Shown piece after piece: positions 25,487 through 36,900 of a stretch of 64,000 nt of DNA. Source of the DNA: a bacterium (GTDB lineage Bacteria; Myxococcota_A; Bradymonadia; UBA7976; UBA1532); the NCBI GenBank assembly GCA_030426085.1, contig JAUHYW010000033.1, forward strand, positions 1-64,000, given 5' to 3'. How positions within the stretch are numbered: the stretch's first letter is position 1; each line of letters starts with the position of its first letter. The translations under genes were made by a program, and so were the position numbers. The notes under the pieces were generated by a model. That model did no database searches and was not told where the DNA came from. It saw only the letters and a list, made by a program, of their open reading frames with translations.

Positions 25487-25592
25487 GGCGCACACGGTAA
25501 CCGCCTCGCGTCGCCCGCGGCAATCCGCCCGTCGGCGCTGGTTGACCCTCCCCCGCCCCGGTGCGATAACGCAGTGCCTCGCCTCGGACGGT

Positions 25593-28500
25593 ATGAAGCT
25601 CAAGCGCCTCGATATCCACGGCTTCAAGTCGTTCTATCACCGCACGACCATCGCCTTCGACGACGGGGTGACGGCCATCGTCGGCCCCAACGGCTGCGGC
25701 AAGTCGAACATCGTCGACTCGATGAAGTGGGTGATGGGCGAGCAGGGGGCCAAGGCCCTGCGCGGCGGGGCGATGGAGGACGTCATCTTCGCCGGCTCGG
25801 AGAAGCGGGGCCCGATGGGCATCGCCGAGGTCCGGCTGACCTTCCACAACGACGGCTCGGCCGAGGTGCCGACCCGCTTCCGCGAGCTGGACGAGATCGC
25901 GATCGAGCGCCGCATCGAGCGCGATCGGGGCTCGGACTACATCATCAACAAGCAGCGCAGCCGGCTGGCCGACATCCAGGATCTCATCGCCGGCACCGGC
26001 GTGGGCAGCGGGCCTGGCGGGCGGCGGGCCTACGCCATCATCGAGCAGGGGCAGATCGGGCGGCTGGTGAGCGCCAAGGCCGACGAGCGGCGGCTGCTCA
26101 TCGAGGAGGCGGCGGGCATCACCCGCTACCGCAACCGGCGGCGGCTGGCCGAGCGCAAGATGGACGAGACCCGCACCAACCTCGAGCGGGTGGACGACGT
26201 CATCGGCGAGATCGAGCGCCAGCTCCGGTCGCTGCGGCGGCAGGCGAACAAGGCCGAGCGCTATCGGGAGTACAAGGCCGAGGCCCGCCAGATCGCGCTG
26301 CGGGCGGCGACCTTCGACTACCTGCGCCTCGACGCCGAGCGGCGCTACCTCGAGCGCCTCGAGGCGCAGAGCCTCGCCGCCGAGCAGGACGCCGAGCGGG
26401 ATCGGGTCACCGCCGAGGCCCGCCGCCAGGCGACGGGGCTGGCCGAGCGGCAGGCCGACGCCGACGCCCGGGGCGCCGCCGACAGCCTGCGGGCGGCCGA
26501 GGAGAAGGCCCGCAGCGCCGAGTCCGAGCTGGACCTGCACGGGCGGGAGACGTCGGGGCTGACCCGGCAGCTCGAGAGCGCGATGAGCGACCGCAGCCTG
26601 GGCGCCGAGCGGCTGGCCGAGCTGAAGGCCGAGCGGGTCGAGGCAACCGAGCGGCTGTCCGAGCTGGAGGCGGCCGGGGCCGGGGACGCCGACGCCGTGA
26701 CCGAGCGGGAGGCGGCCCAGAAGGCGGCCGCCCGGGCCCTGCTCGACGCCCGGGCCGACGCCGAGGGCCTGCGCCGGCGCATCGCCGAGGAGGCCCAGGC
26801 CATCGCCCGGGCCCGGGCCGAGCACGACGCCGCCCGGCGACAGGCGATGGATCTGCGGGAGCGGGCGGCGATGGCCGGCGAGGAGCGGGCCACCGCCGGC
26901 GAGCAGCGGGCGGCGATGGAGCTCCAGGTCGCGACCGACGAGCGGGCCATCAAGGACGCCGAGCGGGCCATCGAAGACGCGCAGAAGGCCCGGGAGGAGG
27001 CGGCGGCCCGGCGAGCGGCCCACCGCGAGCTCCAGGACGCGGCCGCCGCCGAGGAACGCCGGCTGGGCGAGGCGATCGTGGCCGACAAGAGCCGCCGATC
27101 GAGCCTCGAAGAGCTGGAGCGCCGCCGGGAGGGGCTGGGCGAGGGCGTGCGGGCGGTGCTCGACGCGCAGCTCGACGGGGTGGTGGGGCCGGTGCCCGAC
27201 GCGCTCGACGTGCCCGCCATCTACGAGCAGGCGGTGGCCAGCGTGCTCGACGCCCGCATCAAGGGGGTGCTCGTCCGCGACACGGCGGCGGCGCTCGACG
27301 CGGTGGAGTTCCTGCGCGGGCGGGGCAAGGGGCGGGGCCTCTTCGCCGCGGTCGACGCCCGGCCGCTGGGCCCCCGGCCGCCGGCCCCCGCGCTCGACGG
27401 CGTGCGGGGCCTGCTCGCCGATCACGTCTCGGGCGCGTGGCCCGCGCTGGTGGCCCGGCTGCTGGGCGACGCGCTGGTGGTCGACGACGTGCGGGCTGCC
27501 CGGGCGGTGATCGACGGCGGCTGGACCGGCCCGGTGGTGACCGTGGGCGGGGTGCTCTTCGACGGGCCGGGGCTGGTGATCGGCGGGGCCGACGGGGCCG
27601 ATCCGGCGCCGCTGAGCCGCCGCCGCGAGATCAAGGCGCTGACCGCCCGCCTCGAGGCGCGGGCCGCCGAGCGCGAGGCCCTGACCGCCCGCATCGAGGC
27701 CGCCCGCGCCGCCGCCGCCGAGGCCCGGGTGATCATGGACGACGCCGACAAACGGGCCCAGGAGGCGCGGGTCCGCAAGGCCGAGGCCAACAAGGATCTG
27801 CACCGGACCCACGCCGAGCTGGAGCGCCTCGCGGCCCGCATCCGCCGCCTGGAGCGGGACGCCGACGATCTGCGGGGCAAGGCCGAGGCGGCCGAGGATC
27901 GAGCCCTGGACGCGGCCGAGGTGCTGGCCGAGGCCGAGGAGGACCGCACCGACCGCCAGCGGCTGGTCACCGCGGCCGAAGAGGCCGTGCAGGCCGCCGA
28001 AGAGGCCCGGGACGAGGCGGTCGCCGAGCTGCACCGGGTGCGCAGCGCGGCCCAGGCCCGCCAGGAGCGCATCGGCGGGGCCCGGGCGGCGGCGCAGCGG
28101 CTGGAGCGGCTGGTGCGCGAGACCGAGGCCCGGGCGATCAAGGCCGAGGCGCTGCGGGTCGAGATCGAGACCCGCCTGGCCGAGCTGGCCGAGCTGTCGG
28201 CCGCCGCCGAGCAGGCCCGGGCCGAGGCCCTGGCGGCGGCCGAGGTCCGCTCGACGGCGCTGGCCGAGGCCCGCGCGCTCCACGCCGACGCCGAGGCGGC
28301 GGTCAAGGACGCCGACGCCGCCCTCGAGGCCGCCCGCAAGGCCCGGGACGCCGCCCGCGACGCGCTCAACGAGGCCCGGCTGGCCCTCGGCACCTGCGTG
28401 GTGCGGCTCGAGTCGGCCGAGGAGCGCCTGCACGACCGCTACGGGGTCACGCTGGGCGAGGTGCTGGTCGACTTCCACAGCGACACCCCGCCCGGCCCCG

Positions 28501-29138
28501 ACGAGAAGCAGCGGCTGGCCCAGCTCGAGGAGCTGCTCGAGAAGATGGGCGACGTGAACCTGGGGGCCATCGACGAGTTCGCCGAGGTCAGCGAGCGGCA
28601 CGACTTCCTGGCCGGGCAGCGCAAGGATCTGACCGACGCGCTCGACGACCTGACCCTGGCCATCGACCAGATCGACGAGACCTCGCGGCGCCTCTTCGCC
28701 GAGACCTTCGAGGCCGTCAACCGCCACTTCACCGCCCTGTTCCCCCGGCTGTTCCGGGGCGGCACCGCCGAGCTGACCCTGACCGATCCCGACGATCTGC
28801 TGGGCACCGGCATCGAGATGCACGTGCGGCCGCCGGGCAAGAAGGTGCAGAACGTCACCCTGCTCAGCGGCGGCGAGAAGGCGATGTGCGCCCTGGCGCT
28901 GGTGTTCGCGGTGTTCCGCCACAAGCCGAGCCCGTTCTGCCTGCTCGACGAGGTGGACGCGCCGCTCGACGACGCCAACATCGGCCGGTTCAACGAGGTG
29001 GTGCGCGAGATGGCCGAGACCAGCCAGGTGGTCTTGATCACCCACAACAAGCGCACGATGGAGATCGCCGATATGCTGTACGGCATCACGATGGAGGAGT
29101 CGGGTGTCAGCAAGCTGGTCGGCGTGCGGATGACCTGA
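25593..29138 (+). CDS. smc: Chromosome segregation ATPase SMC
   Basis: 1181 aa, the normal length. Walker [21 protein letters not shown] near residue 32, two long Ala/Glu/Arg coiled-coil arms (~170-500 and ~660-1010), a hinge at ~515-640 ([39 protein letters not shown]), ABC signature [16 protein letters not shown] (~1089) and Walker [20 protein letters not shown] (~1114-1132). It forms a ring dimer that loops and compacts DNA with ScpAB, which are not in this window. The ATG follows a GATAAC -10-like region. ftsY starts 14 bp downstream, so they are probably one transcript. Confidence 0.95.
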   Translation: MKLKRLDIHGFKSFYHRTTIAFDDGVTAIVGPNGCGKSNIVDSMKWVMGEQGAKALRGGAMEDVIFAGSEKRGPMGIAEVRLTFHNDGSAEVPTRFRELDEIAIERRIERDRGSDYIINKQRSRLADIQDLIAGTGVGSGPGGRRAYAIIEQGQIGRLVSAKADERRLLIEEAAGITRYRNRRRLAERKMDETRTNLERVDDVIGEIERQLRSLRRQANKAERYREYKAEARQIALRAATFDYLRLDAERRYLERLEAQSLAAEQDAERDRVTAEARRQATGLAERQADADARGAADSLRAAEEKARSAESELDLHGRETSGLTRQLESAMSDRSLGAERLAELKAERVEATERLSELEAAGAGDADAVTEREAAQKAAARALLDARADAEGLRRRIAEEAQAIARARAEHDAARRQAMDLRERAAMAGEERATAGEQRAAMELQVATDERAIKDAERAIEDAQKAREEAAARRAAHRELQDAAAAEERRLGEAIVADKSRRSSLEELERRREGLGEGVRAVLDAQLDGVVGPVPDALDVPAIYEQAVASVLDARIKGVLVRDTAAALDAVEFLRGRGKGRGLFAAVDARPLGPRPPAPALDGVRGLLADHVSGAWPALVARLLGDALVVDDVRAARAVIDGGWTGPVVTVGGVLFDGPGLVIGGADGADPAPLSRRREIKALTARLEARAAEREALTARIEAARAAAAEARVIMDDADKRAQEARVRKAEANKDLHRTHAELERLAARIRRLERDADDLRGKAEAAEDRALDAAEVLAEAEEDRTDRQRLVTAAEEAVQAAEEARDEAVAELHRVRSAAQARQERIGGARAAAQRLERLVRETEARAIKAEALRVEIETRLAELAELSAAAEQARAEALAAAEVRSTALAEARALHADAEAAVKDADAALEAARKARDAARDALNEARLALGTCVVRLESAEERLHDRYGVTLGEVLVDFHSDTPPGPDEKQRLAQLEELLEKMGDVNLGAIDEFAEVSERHDFLAGQRKDLTDALDDLTLAIDQIDETSRRLFAETFEAVNRHFTALFPRLFRGGTAELTLTDPDDLLGTGIEMHVRPPGKKVQNVTLLSGGEKAMCALALVFAVFRHKPSPFCLLDEVDAPLDDANIGRFNEVVREMAETSQVVLITHNKRTMEIADMLYGITMEESGVSKLVGVRMT

Positions 29139-29151
29139 CGAGGATCGCGAC

Positions 29152-30795
29152 ATGGGCCCCGAACTCGAAGCGCTGCTGACCGGCCTCATACTCGGCCAGC
29201 TCGACGGCGCGACCCCCGCCGCAGACGCCGCCCGGGCCGCCGCCGACGGTGGGCCGCCGGCCGCCGACGCCGCGCAGGCCGTAGATGGCGCCGCGCAAGT
29301 GGCGGACGCCGCCGCGCAGGCCGCCGACGCTGCGCAGGCGGTGGACGCCGCCGCGCAGGCCACCGACGCGGGCGTCGACGCGCTCGCCGCCTTCACCGAC
29401 GCCGCGATCAAGGCGTTCGACGGCACCCGCCCCATCGTGGCCGACGCCCCGGCCCCTCCGTGGGTCGAGTACATCGTCTACGGCGTCATCGGGGTGCTCA
29501 TCCTCTTCTTCGTCGTGCGGGGGCTGCGGGCCGATCCGAAGGCCGCCGCGCTCGAGACCCCCGACCGGCCCGAGCCCGCGCTGCCCGGCCACGACAAATC
29601 CGACGCCGAGATCGAGCGCGAGGCGCGCCACGCGTTCGGCGTCGCCGAGGCGGTGGTCCCGGCCGACGGCAAGGGCCGCATCCGCATCACCCAGCGCTCG
29701 GGCACGCCCGCGCCGGGGGCCATCTCCAAGCCGACCGCGCCCGAGAAGCCGACCGCGCCCGAAGCGCCCGCCGCCGAGACGCCCCGTACGCCCGAGAAGC
29801 CCGCCCGGAAGCCGCAGAAGGCCCCGGCGAAGACCCCCGAGCCGGCCACGCCCGAGACGCCGTCGGCCCCGAAAGCCGAGGCCGCCGGCAAGACGCTGCG
29901 CGAGGGCCTCGCCCGCACCCGGGACGGCTTCGTGGGCCGCCTCGGCCGCCTCTTCGGCCAGGCGAAGACCATCGACGACGACCTGCTCGGCGACCTCGAA
30001 GAGGCGCTCTTCACCGCCGACATCGGGGTGCGCACCAGCCAGAAGCTCGTCGACATGGTGCACGACAGCCTCGGCAAGAAGGACATGGACCGCCCGGACA
30101 AGGTCTGGGCCGCGCTCAAGGATCAGATCCGGGCGCTGCTCGACGTGGGCGCCCCGCCGCTGGACCTCGACCGGGCGAAGCCCCTGGTCATCATGGTCGT
30201 GGGGGTCAACGGGGCCGGCAAGACGACCTCGATCGGCAAGCTGGCGAAGCGCTACACCGAGGCCGGCAAGAAGGTCCTGCTCGCCGCCGGCGACACCTTC
30301 CGGGCGGCGGCGGTGGAGCAGCTCGAGGTGTGGGCCGACCGGGCCGGGGTGCCGGTGGTCAAGGGCAGCTCGGGTCAGGATCCGTCGAGCGTCATCTTCG
30401 AGGCGATCGAGCGCGCCGAGCGCGAGGGCTACGACGTCTGCATCGCCGACACCGCCGGCCGCCTTCAGGCCAAGGTCGAGCTGATGGACGAGCTGGCCAA
30501 AGTGCACCGGGTCTCGGGCAAGGCGCTCGCCGGCGCCCCCCACGAGGTGTGGCTGGTGCTCGACTCGACGAACGGTCAGAATGCGATCAGTCAGGCCAAG
30601 GTCTTCACCGAAGCGGTCGCGGTCACCGGGCTGGTGCTCACCAAGCTCGACGGGACCGCCAAGGGCGGGGTGATCATCGGCATTTCGGACGAGATGCGGC
30701 TGCCGGTGCGCTACATCGGCATCGGCGAGAAGGTCGAAGATCTGCGGGCGTTCGACGCCGACGCCTTCGCCGAAGCGCTGCTGGCGGATGCTTGA
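29152..30795 (+). CDS. ftsY: Signal recognition particle receptor FtsY with extended N-terminus
   Basis: 547 aa. The NG GTPase domain spans ~255-547: [18 protein letters not shown] (G1, ~351-368), [16 protein letters not shown] (G2), [16 protein letters not shown] (G3), [10 protein letters not shown] (G4) and [13 protein letters not shown] at the C-terminus. The first ~90 residues are an Ala/Asp repeat ([20 protein letters not shown]); a membrane helix follows ([19 protein letters not shown], ~107-125), then a Pro/Lys/Ala linker. It receives SRP-ribosome complexes at the membrane. An integral N-terminal helix before the NG domain is common in this phylum, whereas E. coli FtsY is peripheral. 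A terminator follows at 30799-30848. Confidence 0.95.
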   Translation: MGPELEALLTGLILGQLDGATPAADAARAAADGGPPAADAAQAVDGAAQVADAAAQAADAAQAVDAAAQATDAGVDALAAFTDAAIKAFDGTRPIVADAPAPPWVEYIVYGVIGVLILFFVVRGLRADPKAAALETPDRPEPALPGHDKSDAEIEREARHAFGVAEAVVPADGKGRIRITQRSGTPAPGAISKPTAPEKPTAPEAPAAETPRTPEKPARKPQKAPAKTPEPATPETPSAPKAEAAGKTLREGLARTRDGFVGRLGRLFGQAKTIDDDLLGDLEEALFTADIGVRTSQKLVDMVHDSLGKKDMDRPDKVWAALKDQIRALLDVGAPPLDLDRAKPLVIMVVGVNGAGKTTSIGKLAKRYTEAGKKVLLAAGDTFRAAAVEQLEVWADRAGVPVVKGSSGQDPSSVIFEAIERAEREGYDVCIADTAGRLQAKVELMDELAKVHRVSGKALAGAPHEVWLVLDSTNGQNAISQAKVFTEAVAVTGLVLTKLDGTAKGGVIIGISDEMRLPVRYIGIGEKVEDLRAFDADAFAEALLADA

Positions 30796-30798
30796 CCA

Positions 30799-30848
30799 CC
30801 CGGACGCGCCGCGTCGCCTGCGACGGGCCCGTGGCGTCCGGGGTTTTT
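30799..30848 (+). terminator. Rho-independent terminator after ftsY
   Basis: CCGGACGC (30800-30807) pairs with GCGTCCGG (30834-30841), with an inner stem CGTCGC/GCGACG, followed by GGTTTTTGTTG. It lies 4 bp after the ftsY stop and is the clearest intrinsic terminator in the window. Confidence 0.85.
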
Positions 30849-30910
30849 GTTGTAGGGGGCTGGGGGACGTGCTACCAACACCGATGAATTCTTCTGCGGG
30901 AACGGAGGCC

Positions 30911-31705
30911 ATGCAGCGGCGATCGTGGGCCAGACGGGTCGTCTTCCTCGCCTGCCTGTTCGGCGTCGCTCCGGCGTTCGCGCAGGATGACGTCGACATG
31001 ACATTCAGCCCGGAGGACCTCACCGGGGGCGACGAGGGCGGCGAAGGCGAGGGGGACGACGGCACCCTCAGCTTCGACGTGATCGACACCGAAGAGGTCG
31101 CCAAGGAGGCCGAGCGCTCCCGCAAGGAGGAGATCGACCTCATCCGGGTGATCCAGCGGCGACCGTTCCTCCGGCGCAATCGAGTCGAGATCGCGCCATT
31201 CCTCGGCACCAACGTCAACGATGCGCTGACCAGCGCCTTCGTGGCCGGGGGCACCCTCAACTACCACCTCACCGAGGTGATGAGCGTCGGGGTCAACGGG
31301 GGCTACTCCCTCGGCACCGAGACCGACCTCTTCGACCGGGTCATCGAAGACTACGAGCTGTTCCCCCAGGTCTCGAAGGTGAAGTGGTACGCCACGCTCA
31401 ACTTCGAATACGCCTTCATCTACGGCAAGTTCGCGCTGTTCAACACCTGGATCATCCCGTGGGACACCTACGCCCTGCTCGGGGCCGGGTTCACCCAGAC
31501 CGAGCTGGACGGTCACCTGACCATCACCGCCGGCATCGGGCAGCGCTACTTCATGAACCGCTGGTTCACGCTCAACATCGAGCTGCGGGACAACGTGTAC
31601 AACGAGAACTACCCCGCCGGCAGCGAGATCGTGAACAACCTGCTGTTCACCGCCGGGGTCAGCTTCTTCATCCCGCCCGACTTCGAATACCGGACGCTGA
31701 AGTGA
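30911..31705 (+). CDS. Outer membrane beta-barrel protein (myxobacterial type) 1
   Basis: 264 aa. The ATG 30911 is chosen because ACGGAGGCC lies just ahead; an ATG at 30884 is a weaker alternative. Signal peptide WARRVVFLACLFGVAPAFAQ. An acidic linker (GGDEGGEGEGDDG) and a charged helix lead to a barrel of alternating strands (NRVEIAPFLGTNVNDALTSA, FVAGGTLNYHLTEVMSVGVN, YATLNFEYAFIYGKFALFNT) ending FTAGVSFFIPPDFEYRTLK. The pattern fits the outer-membrane barrel family found in myxobacteria, often in pairs, as here. Cargo unknown. A TTGTTG/TGCTAC pair (30848-30876) may be its promoter. Confidence 0.78.
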   Translation: MQRRSWARRVVFLACLFGVAPAFAQDDVDMTFSPEDLTGGDEGGEGEGDDGTLSFDVIDTEEVAKEAERSRKEEIDLIRVIQRRPFLRRNRVEIAPFLGTNVNDALTSAFVAGGTLNYHLTEVMSVGVNGGYSLGTETDLFDRVIEDYELFPQVSKVKWYATLNFEYAFIYGKFALFNTWIIPWDTYALLGAGFTQTELDGHLTITAGIGQRYFMNRWFTLNIELRDNVYNENYPAGSEIVNNLLFTAGVSFFIPPDFEYRTLK

Positions 31706-31713
31706 GGCCGCCC

Positions 31714-32484
31714 GTGGAACGCACGCATCCGCGTCCGACCGGGCGCACCTTCGTCTCCGGGCGGCTCTTCGTCGTCCTGCTCGGGCTGGCCACGCTGTTC
31801 GCCGCGACCCCGACCCTGGCGGCCAACATCGCCGGCCCCCGGCGCAGCGCGCTCGACCGGCTCGAAGAGGGCGACGCCATCCGCAAGCGGCTGCTGCTGC
31901 GCGGCGGGCGCTTCGAGATCGCGCCGGCGGTGGGCTTCACGCTCAACGACGCCTTCCAGCGCAACATCCTGTTCGGGGTGAACCTGGGCTATCACTTCAC
32001 CGACGCGTTCGCGATCGGGGTGACCGGCTTCGGGGCGACCGCGGTGCAGACCGGGCTGGCCGACGAGGTCGAGCAGAAGCGCGCCGCGCGGGCCGAGGGC
32101 TTCTCGAGCATCCAGCTCATGGCCTCTGGCGAGCTGGTCTACACCCCGCTGATCGGCAAGTTCGCCCTCTTCGGGCGGGCGGTGCTCAACTACGACCTGC
32201 ACATCCTCGTCGGCGGCGGCTTCGCCAGCCTCACCGGCGAGGTGGCCGACCTCGAAGACGGCTCGCCGATGGCGGTCGCCGGCGTCGGCTTCCGGCTGTT
32301 CATCGCCGACTGGATGGCGGCCAACATCGAGGTCCGGGACTACATCTTCTCGGCGTCGCTCAACTCGGTGGCCAACGCCGAAGCCGACGGCGGCAACAAC
32401 GCCGAGGAAGAGATCAGCAACAACTTCGCGGTGACCATCGGGTTCGGCTTCTTCTTCCCCCGGGAACCAGAACTCACCGAGTAG
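31714..32484 (+). CDS. Outer membrane beta-barrel protein (myxobacterial type) 2
   Basis: 256 aa from GTG 31714, with AGG 6 bp upstream; GTG 31702, overlapping the preceding stop (GTGA), is the other option. Signal peptide LFVVLLGLATLFAATPTLAA. The barrel aligns with the preceding gene: LRGGRFEIAPAVGFTLNDAF, NILFGVNLGYHFTDAFAIGV, GELVYTPLIGKFALF, ending FAVTIGFGFFFPREPELTE. The pair probably arose by tandem duplication and sits upstream of the HEAT/MinD/PilZ genes in one run of closely spaced genes. Confidence 0.78.
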   Translation: MERTHPRPTGRTFVSGRLFVVLLGLATLFAATPTLAANIAGPRRSALDRLEEGDAIRKRLLLRGGRFEIAPAVGFTLNDAFQRNILFGVNLGYHFTDAFAIGVTGFGATAVQTGLADEVEQKRAARAEGFSSIQLMASGELVYTPLIGKFALFGRAVLNYDLHILVGGGFASLTGEVADLEDGSPMAVAGVGFRLFIADWMAANIEVRDYIFSASLNSVANAEADGGNNAEEEISNNFAVTIGFGFFFPREPELTE

Positions 32485-32493
32485 CGGCGCCCG

Positions 32494-33936
32494 GTGCACC
32501 GCCTCCGCCTCGCCCTCTTCGGTACCGCCGCCCGTCGCTGGCTCACCCTCGCGGCCAGCGTCGTCGTCTTCTACGGCGCCGGGTTCGCGATCCACCGATA
32601 CATCGACACCACCGCCGGCTCCCCCGGGGGCAGCTTCGTGCTGGTCGCCCTGTGGGTCGCCCTGGGCGCGCTCGCCGGCCTGTGCTCGACCATCGCCCTG
32701 GGCGACTGGCTCTTCCACCGCGGCTTCAGCCGGGAGTTCCTCAAAGACGAGATGGCCGAGCTGGACGCCCGGATCTCGGGCACCGCGGTCGAGGACGCCG
32801 ACGACGACGAGCTGGCCCTGGCCACCGCCGGGCGCGACGCGGGCATCCGCTTCGGGCTGTACTTCCTGCTGCTGGCCGCGGCCCACGTCCTGATCGCCGA
32901 CAGCCTCTCGGACGGCTTCTTCGCCCGCTACTCGCACCCCGGGGTGGCCGTCGTGCACATGCGCAGCGACGACCCCAAGGTGCGCCGGGAGGGCATGAAC
33001 ATGCTCGCCACCCGGCTGGACTTCGCGGTGACCCCCCAGGTCGAGGAGGTCGTGCTCGAGTCGCTCGGCGACCCCGACGAGGGCGTCGCGGCCCGGGCGG
33101 CGTTCGTCGCGGGCGCCCTCGAGATCGACGGCGCGGCGGCGACCCTGGCCGACCTCATCCGCGAGCGGGAGGCGCTGGCCTTCACCGGCCTCATCGCCCT
33201 GGGCCAGATCGGCGGCGAGCAGGCCCGGGTCGCGGTGCGGGCCCTGGCCGACGAGCCGACCGCGCGGGCCGAGCCCCAGGCGTTGGCGCTGGCGCTGGGC
33301 CTGCTCGAGGTGCCGGCCATCGCCCGCCTCAAGGCGATCCGCGACGCGGCGGCCGACGACGAGGAGACCCGCCTGGCGGCGGTGTGGGCCCTGGCCCGGC
33401 TCGAAGACCCCCGGCTGCTCGATGATCTGGCCGCCTCGCTGAAGGATCCATCGCTCGCCATCCGCTGCGCGGCGGCGACCGGCCTGCGCGATCTGGTGCT
33501 GCTCGAGAGCTACGCCCCGCTGCGCGAGGCGTTCGAGGCGGCCGATCCGGAGGCGGTCTGCCCCGAGAAGAACGTGCCGGTGCAGGAGGGCGGCCGCACG
33601 CTGCGCATGGTGCCCCAGCGCAACTACATGCTGACGCTGCTGCACGGCCTGGCCTCGACCGACCACCCCGAGCTGTTGATCTGGCTGGTGAAGCGCCAGG
33701 ACGACACCGAGGACTACAAGACCCGGACGTTCATGAAGAAAGTCTGGGAGGAGCTGAAGCAGAAGGAGAAGGACGGCCGGCTCAACCACCTCAAGCGCAA
33801 GCTGGCGCTGCAATCGGCGCAGCAGAAGGCGCTGCGGCCTGACGGGGGCCCGGCCGACGGGGGCGCTGCCGATGGGGGCCCGGCCGACGGGGGCGCTGCC
33901 GCTGGCGGCCCGAGCCCGGACGGAGGCGCTCCATGA
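32494..33936 (+). CDS. Membrane protein with HEAT-repeat domain
   Basis: 480 aa from GTG 32494. Three hydrophobic helices at the N-terminus (WLTLAASVVVFYGAGFAI; GGSFVLVALWVALGALAGL; GLYFLLLAAAHVLIADSL). From ~145 to 370 it is a run of HEAT/PBS-lyase-like helical pairs (PKVRREGMNMLATRLD, EGVAARAAFVAGALEIDGAA, LAAVWALARLEDPRLLDDLA). The C-terminus is a Gly/Asp/Pro repeat (DGGPADGGAADGG). Its TGA overlaps the ATG of the MinD-like gene (ATGA). Probably a membrane scaffold working with that ATPase; partner unknown. Confidence 0.7.
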   Translation: MHRLRLALFGTAARRWLTLAASVVVFYGAGFAIHRYIDTTAGSPGGSFVLVALWVALGALAGLCSTIALGDWLFHRGFSREFLKDEMAELDARISGTAVEDADDDELALATAGRDAGIRFGLYFLLLAAAHVLIADSLSDGFFARYSHPGVAVVHMRSDDPKVRREGMNMLATRLDFAVTPQVEEVVLESLGDPDEGVAARAAFVAGALEIDGAAATLADLIREREALAFTGLIALGQIGGEQARVAVRALADEPTARAEPQALALALGLLEVPAIARLKAIRDAAADDEETRLAAVWALARLEDPRLLDDLAASLKDPSLAIRCAAATGLRDLVLLESYAPLREAFEAADPEAVCPEKNVPVQEGGRTLRMVPQRNYMLTLLHGLASTDHPELLIWLVKRQDDTEDYKTRTFMKKVWEELKQKEKDGRLNHLKRKLALQSAQQKALRPDGGPADGGAADGGPADGGAAAGGPSPDGGAP

Positions 33937-36900
33937 GCCCGCCGGCCCTGTGGGCCTTCGGGGGCGGCAAGGGCGGCGTCGGCAAGTCCCTGGTGTGCGC
34001 GGCGGTGGCCGCCGAGATCGCCCGCCGGGGGCGGCGGGTGGTTGTGCTCGACGCCGATCTGGGCGCGGCAAACCTGCACACCCTGCTCGGCCTGCTGCAC
34101 CCGCCCCGCACCCTGGGCGACTTCTTCGTCGACCCCGGGGGGGATCTCGAGCCGTATTGCGTGCCGACCGAGGTCGACGGCCTGCGCCTGATCAGCGGCG
34201 CGGCGGCGATCCTGCGGGCGGCGCACCCCCGACCGGCCGACCGGCGGCGGCTGGTGCAGGGCATGCTGGCCCTCGACGCCGACGTCCTGCTCATCGACCT
34301 GGGCGCGGGCACCCACTACAACACGCTCGACTTCTTCAACCTCGCCGGGCACCGGCTGATCGTCACCAGCGCCGAGCCGACCTCGATCCAGAACGCCTAC
34401 GCCTTCGCCAAGGCCGCGGTCTTCCGCCGGCTGGAGCTGGGGCTGGCCCGCCACGGATGGGTGCAGGCCGTGCTCGACCGGGCGATCCAGCCCCGGGGCG
34501 ACGCCCGCATCGACTCGATGGCCCACCTGCTCGCGGTGCTCGACCAGCGGGATCCGGCGGTGGCCGACGAGGCCCGGGCGCTCATCGCCGAGCTGGAGCC
34601 GCGGCTGGTGGTCAACATGGCCGACGACCGCGCCCGGCGGCGGGTCGCCAGCGCCCTCGGCGTCGTCTGCCGACGCTACCTCGACCTGCGGCCCGACGAC
34701 GTGGGCGCGCTGCCCGACGACCCCGCCGCCCGGCGCGCCGTGCGCCGCATGCGCCCGGTGCTGCAAGAGGCGCCCGACGGCCCGCTCGCCGCGGGCGTGC
34801 GGGCGCTGGTGCAGGCGATCGAGTCCCGCGAGCCCCACCCCCGGCCCGATCTGCTGCTGGGGGCGCCCGCGCCCGCGCCCCGCCCGGCCGAGGACCGGGG
34901 CCCTCTGGTCAGCCCGCCCAGCGACAGCGGCGACACCGTGCCTGCGATGGCCCCCTACCCCGGCATCCGGCTCTCCCCCCCGATCAGCGACCGGCCGGGT
35001 CCGGTGCGCGAGGTGCGGCGGATCCCCAGCCCGCTGGACGACGACCGCAGCTCGCCCTCGAACGACGACAGCGGACCCCAGGCGCTCAAGACGCTGACCT
35101 CGATCCCCGGCGAGCCCTCCCCGTTTGGCTTCAACGATGACGAGGCATCGGCCCCGCCTCCGCCCATCGCGGGCCCCGAGGCCGACGACGGGCTGGAAGA
35201 CATCGGCGCGCTCCAGTCGATCGAACCGGAGATGCTCGATCCACCGCTGCGCCCCATCGGTGACGGCGCCGCGCCGCTCGACGAGCGGCGCGCGGCCCCG
35301 CCCGAGCCGCCGCCCGTCGAGCCCGCCCGCGGCCGGCCATCGCCGACGCCCCCCACCCCGCCTGGCCTGCAGCTCGGCCGGGCGCCGGCGACCGGCGAGG
35401 CGTGGGGCGCCATCGTCGGGCCCGAGTCGGAAGACCTGGAGCCCATCGGCGCCGTCGAGCCGGCCGCGCCCGAGCTGGACATCTCGATCTCGGTCTTCGA
35501 CGACCTCGACCCCGAGGCGCCGGACGAGCCGGAGCCCGAACCGCTGTCCCGGGCGGCCGCGCAGGATACGACGCTGCGCTCCGCGCCGGTCCCGGGCGAC
35601 CTCTTCGCGATCGCCGACGAGCCGGCCGCGCCCGAGGACGCCACCGGGCGGGATGTGCTCGATTGGGACGAGCCGGAGCCGCCCGACCCATTCACTGCGG
35701 CCACGCGTGACAGCGAGGACCCCCCTCCGAGCGGGCTCGATCTGGACGCGTCCCCGGGTGAGGCCGCCGCAGGCCCCGCGCTCTTCGAGCCCATCGATGA
35801 CATCGGCGAGCCGGTGTTCGAGCAGGGGGGCCGATCGGGTGAGCGGCCAGCCGTATCCGACGCGTGGGAGGGGCCGGGCGACCTCGACCCCGAGGACGAG
35901 GCCGACATCTTCGAGGCGCTGGAGGCCCTCGACGCCGAGCCCGGGGGGATCGACCGGGACGATCTGGCGGGCCTCGACGCCCTCGACGACTTCGATGACC
36001 CACGAGTGGATCGTCCGCGAGATCCGCATGACAATTCCACGGCCCTTTCGCCCCCGCTCCGCGTTGGTTCTGCTCGACGTGCCCCTGGCACCCCTTCGTC
36101 GGCCCGCCTTGATCGGGGTCGAAATGACTCGCGGACTTATGACGCGGACTTCGCGTCCGCCCCACTAGCAGAGGCAGCGGGTCCGCCCGACGCCGCGGCT
36201 TCGGGCGCCAGCGCTCTGGACGACCTCGACGGCTTGGAGGATCTGGACGCCCTCGACGACCTGATGGAGCTGGCGTCCGGCGCCCCGAACCACGCCCTCG
36301 ATCCGCTGAGCTTCGACGACCCGGGGGACGACGACCTGGACGGGCTCGATGGCCTCGATGGGCTCGGTGCCTTCGACGGGCTCGATGACCTCGACGGCTT
36401 GGGTGGACTCGACGACCTCGACGAAGAGGGCGCCGCGGCGTCGAGGGACATCGGAGACCCGAGCGCCGACGGCGACCCGGCCCGGCCAGAGACCATGGCG
36501 GGGCTGGAGGCGTTCGACGACCTCGACGATATGGGGCCGTTGGGCGGGCTCGACGACCTCGATGATGTCGACGACGCGGACGGAATCAGCGCGCGCGGTG
36601 GGCTCGAAGGTCTCGCTGGCGACGAGGGCTGGGACGACATCGGTGACCTCGATCCCGCTGGCGAGGTCGATGGGCCCCATGCCCTCGATGAGATCGCCGA
36701 TGTCGTGGGCCCGAGCGACCTCGACAGCCTCGATCTCGGCAGCGTCGACGATCTGGCGGATCTCGACGGCGTGGGGGATGGTCTCGAAGCGCTCGATGAC
36801 CTGGAGCATCCGGGCGCCCTCGATGACGAGATGGGGGACCTGGACGGGCTCGACGATCTCGACGGCGTGGAGGGCCTCGACGAGCTGGACGGGCTCGATG

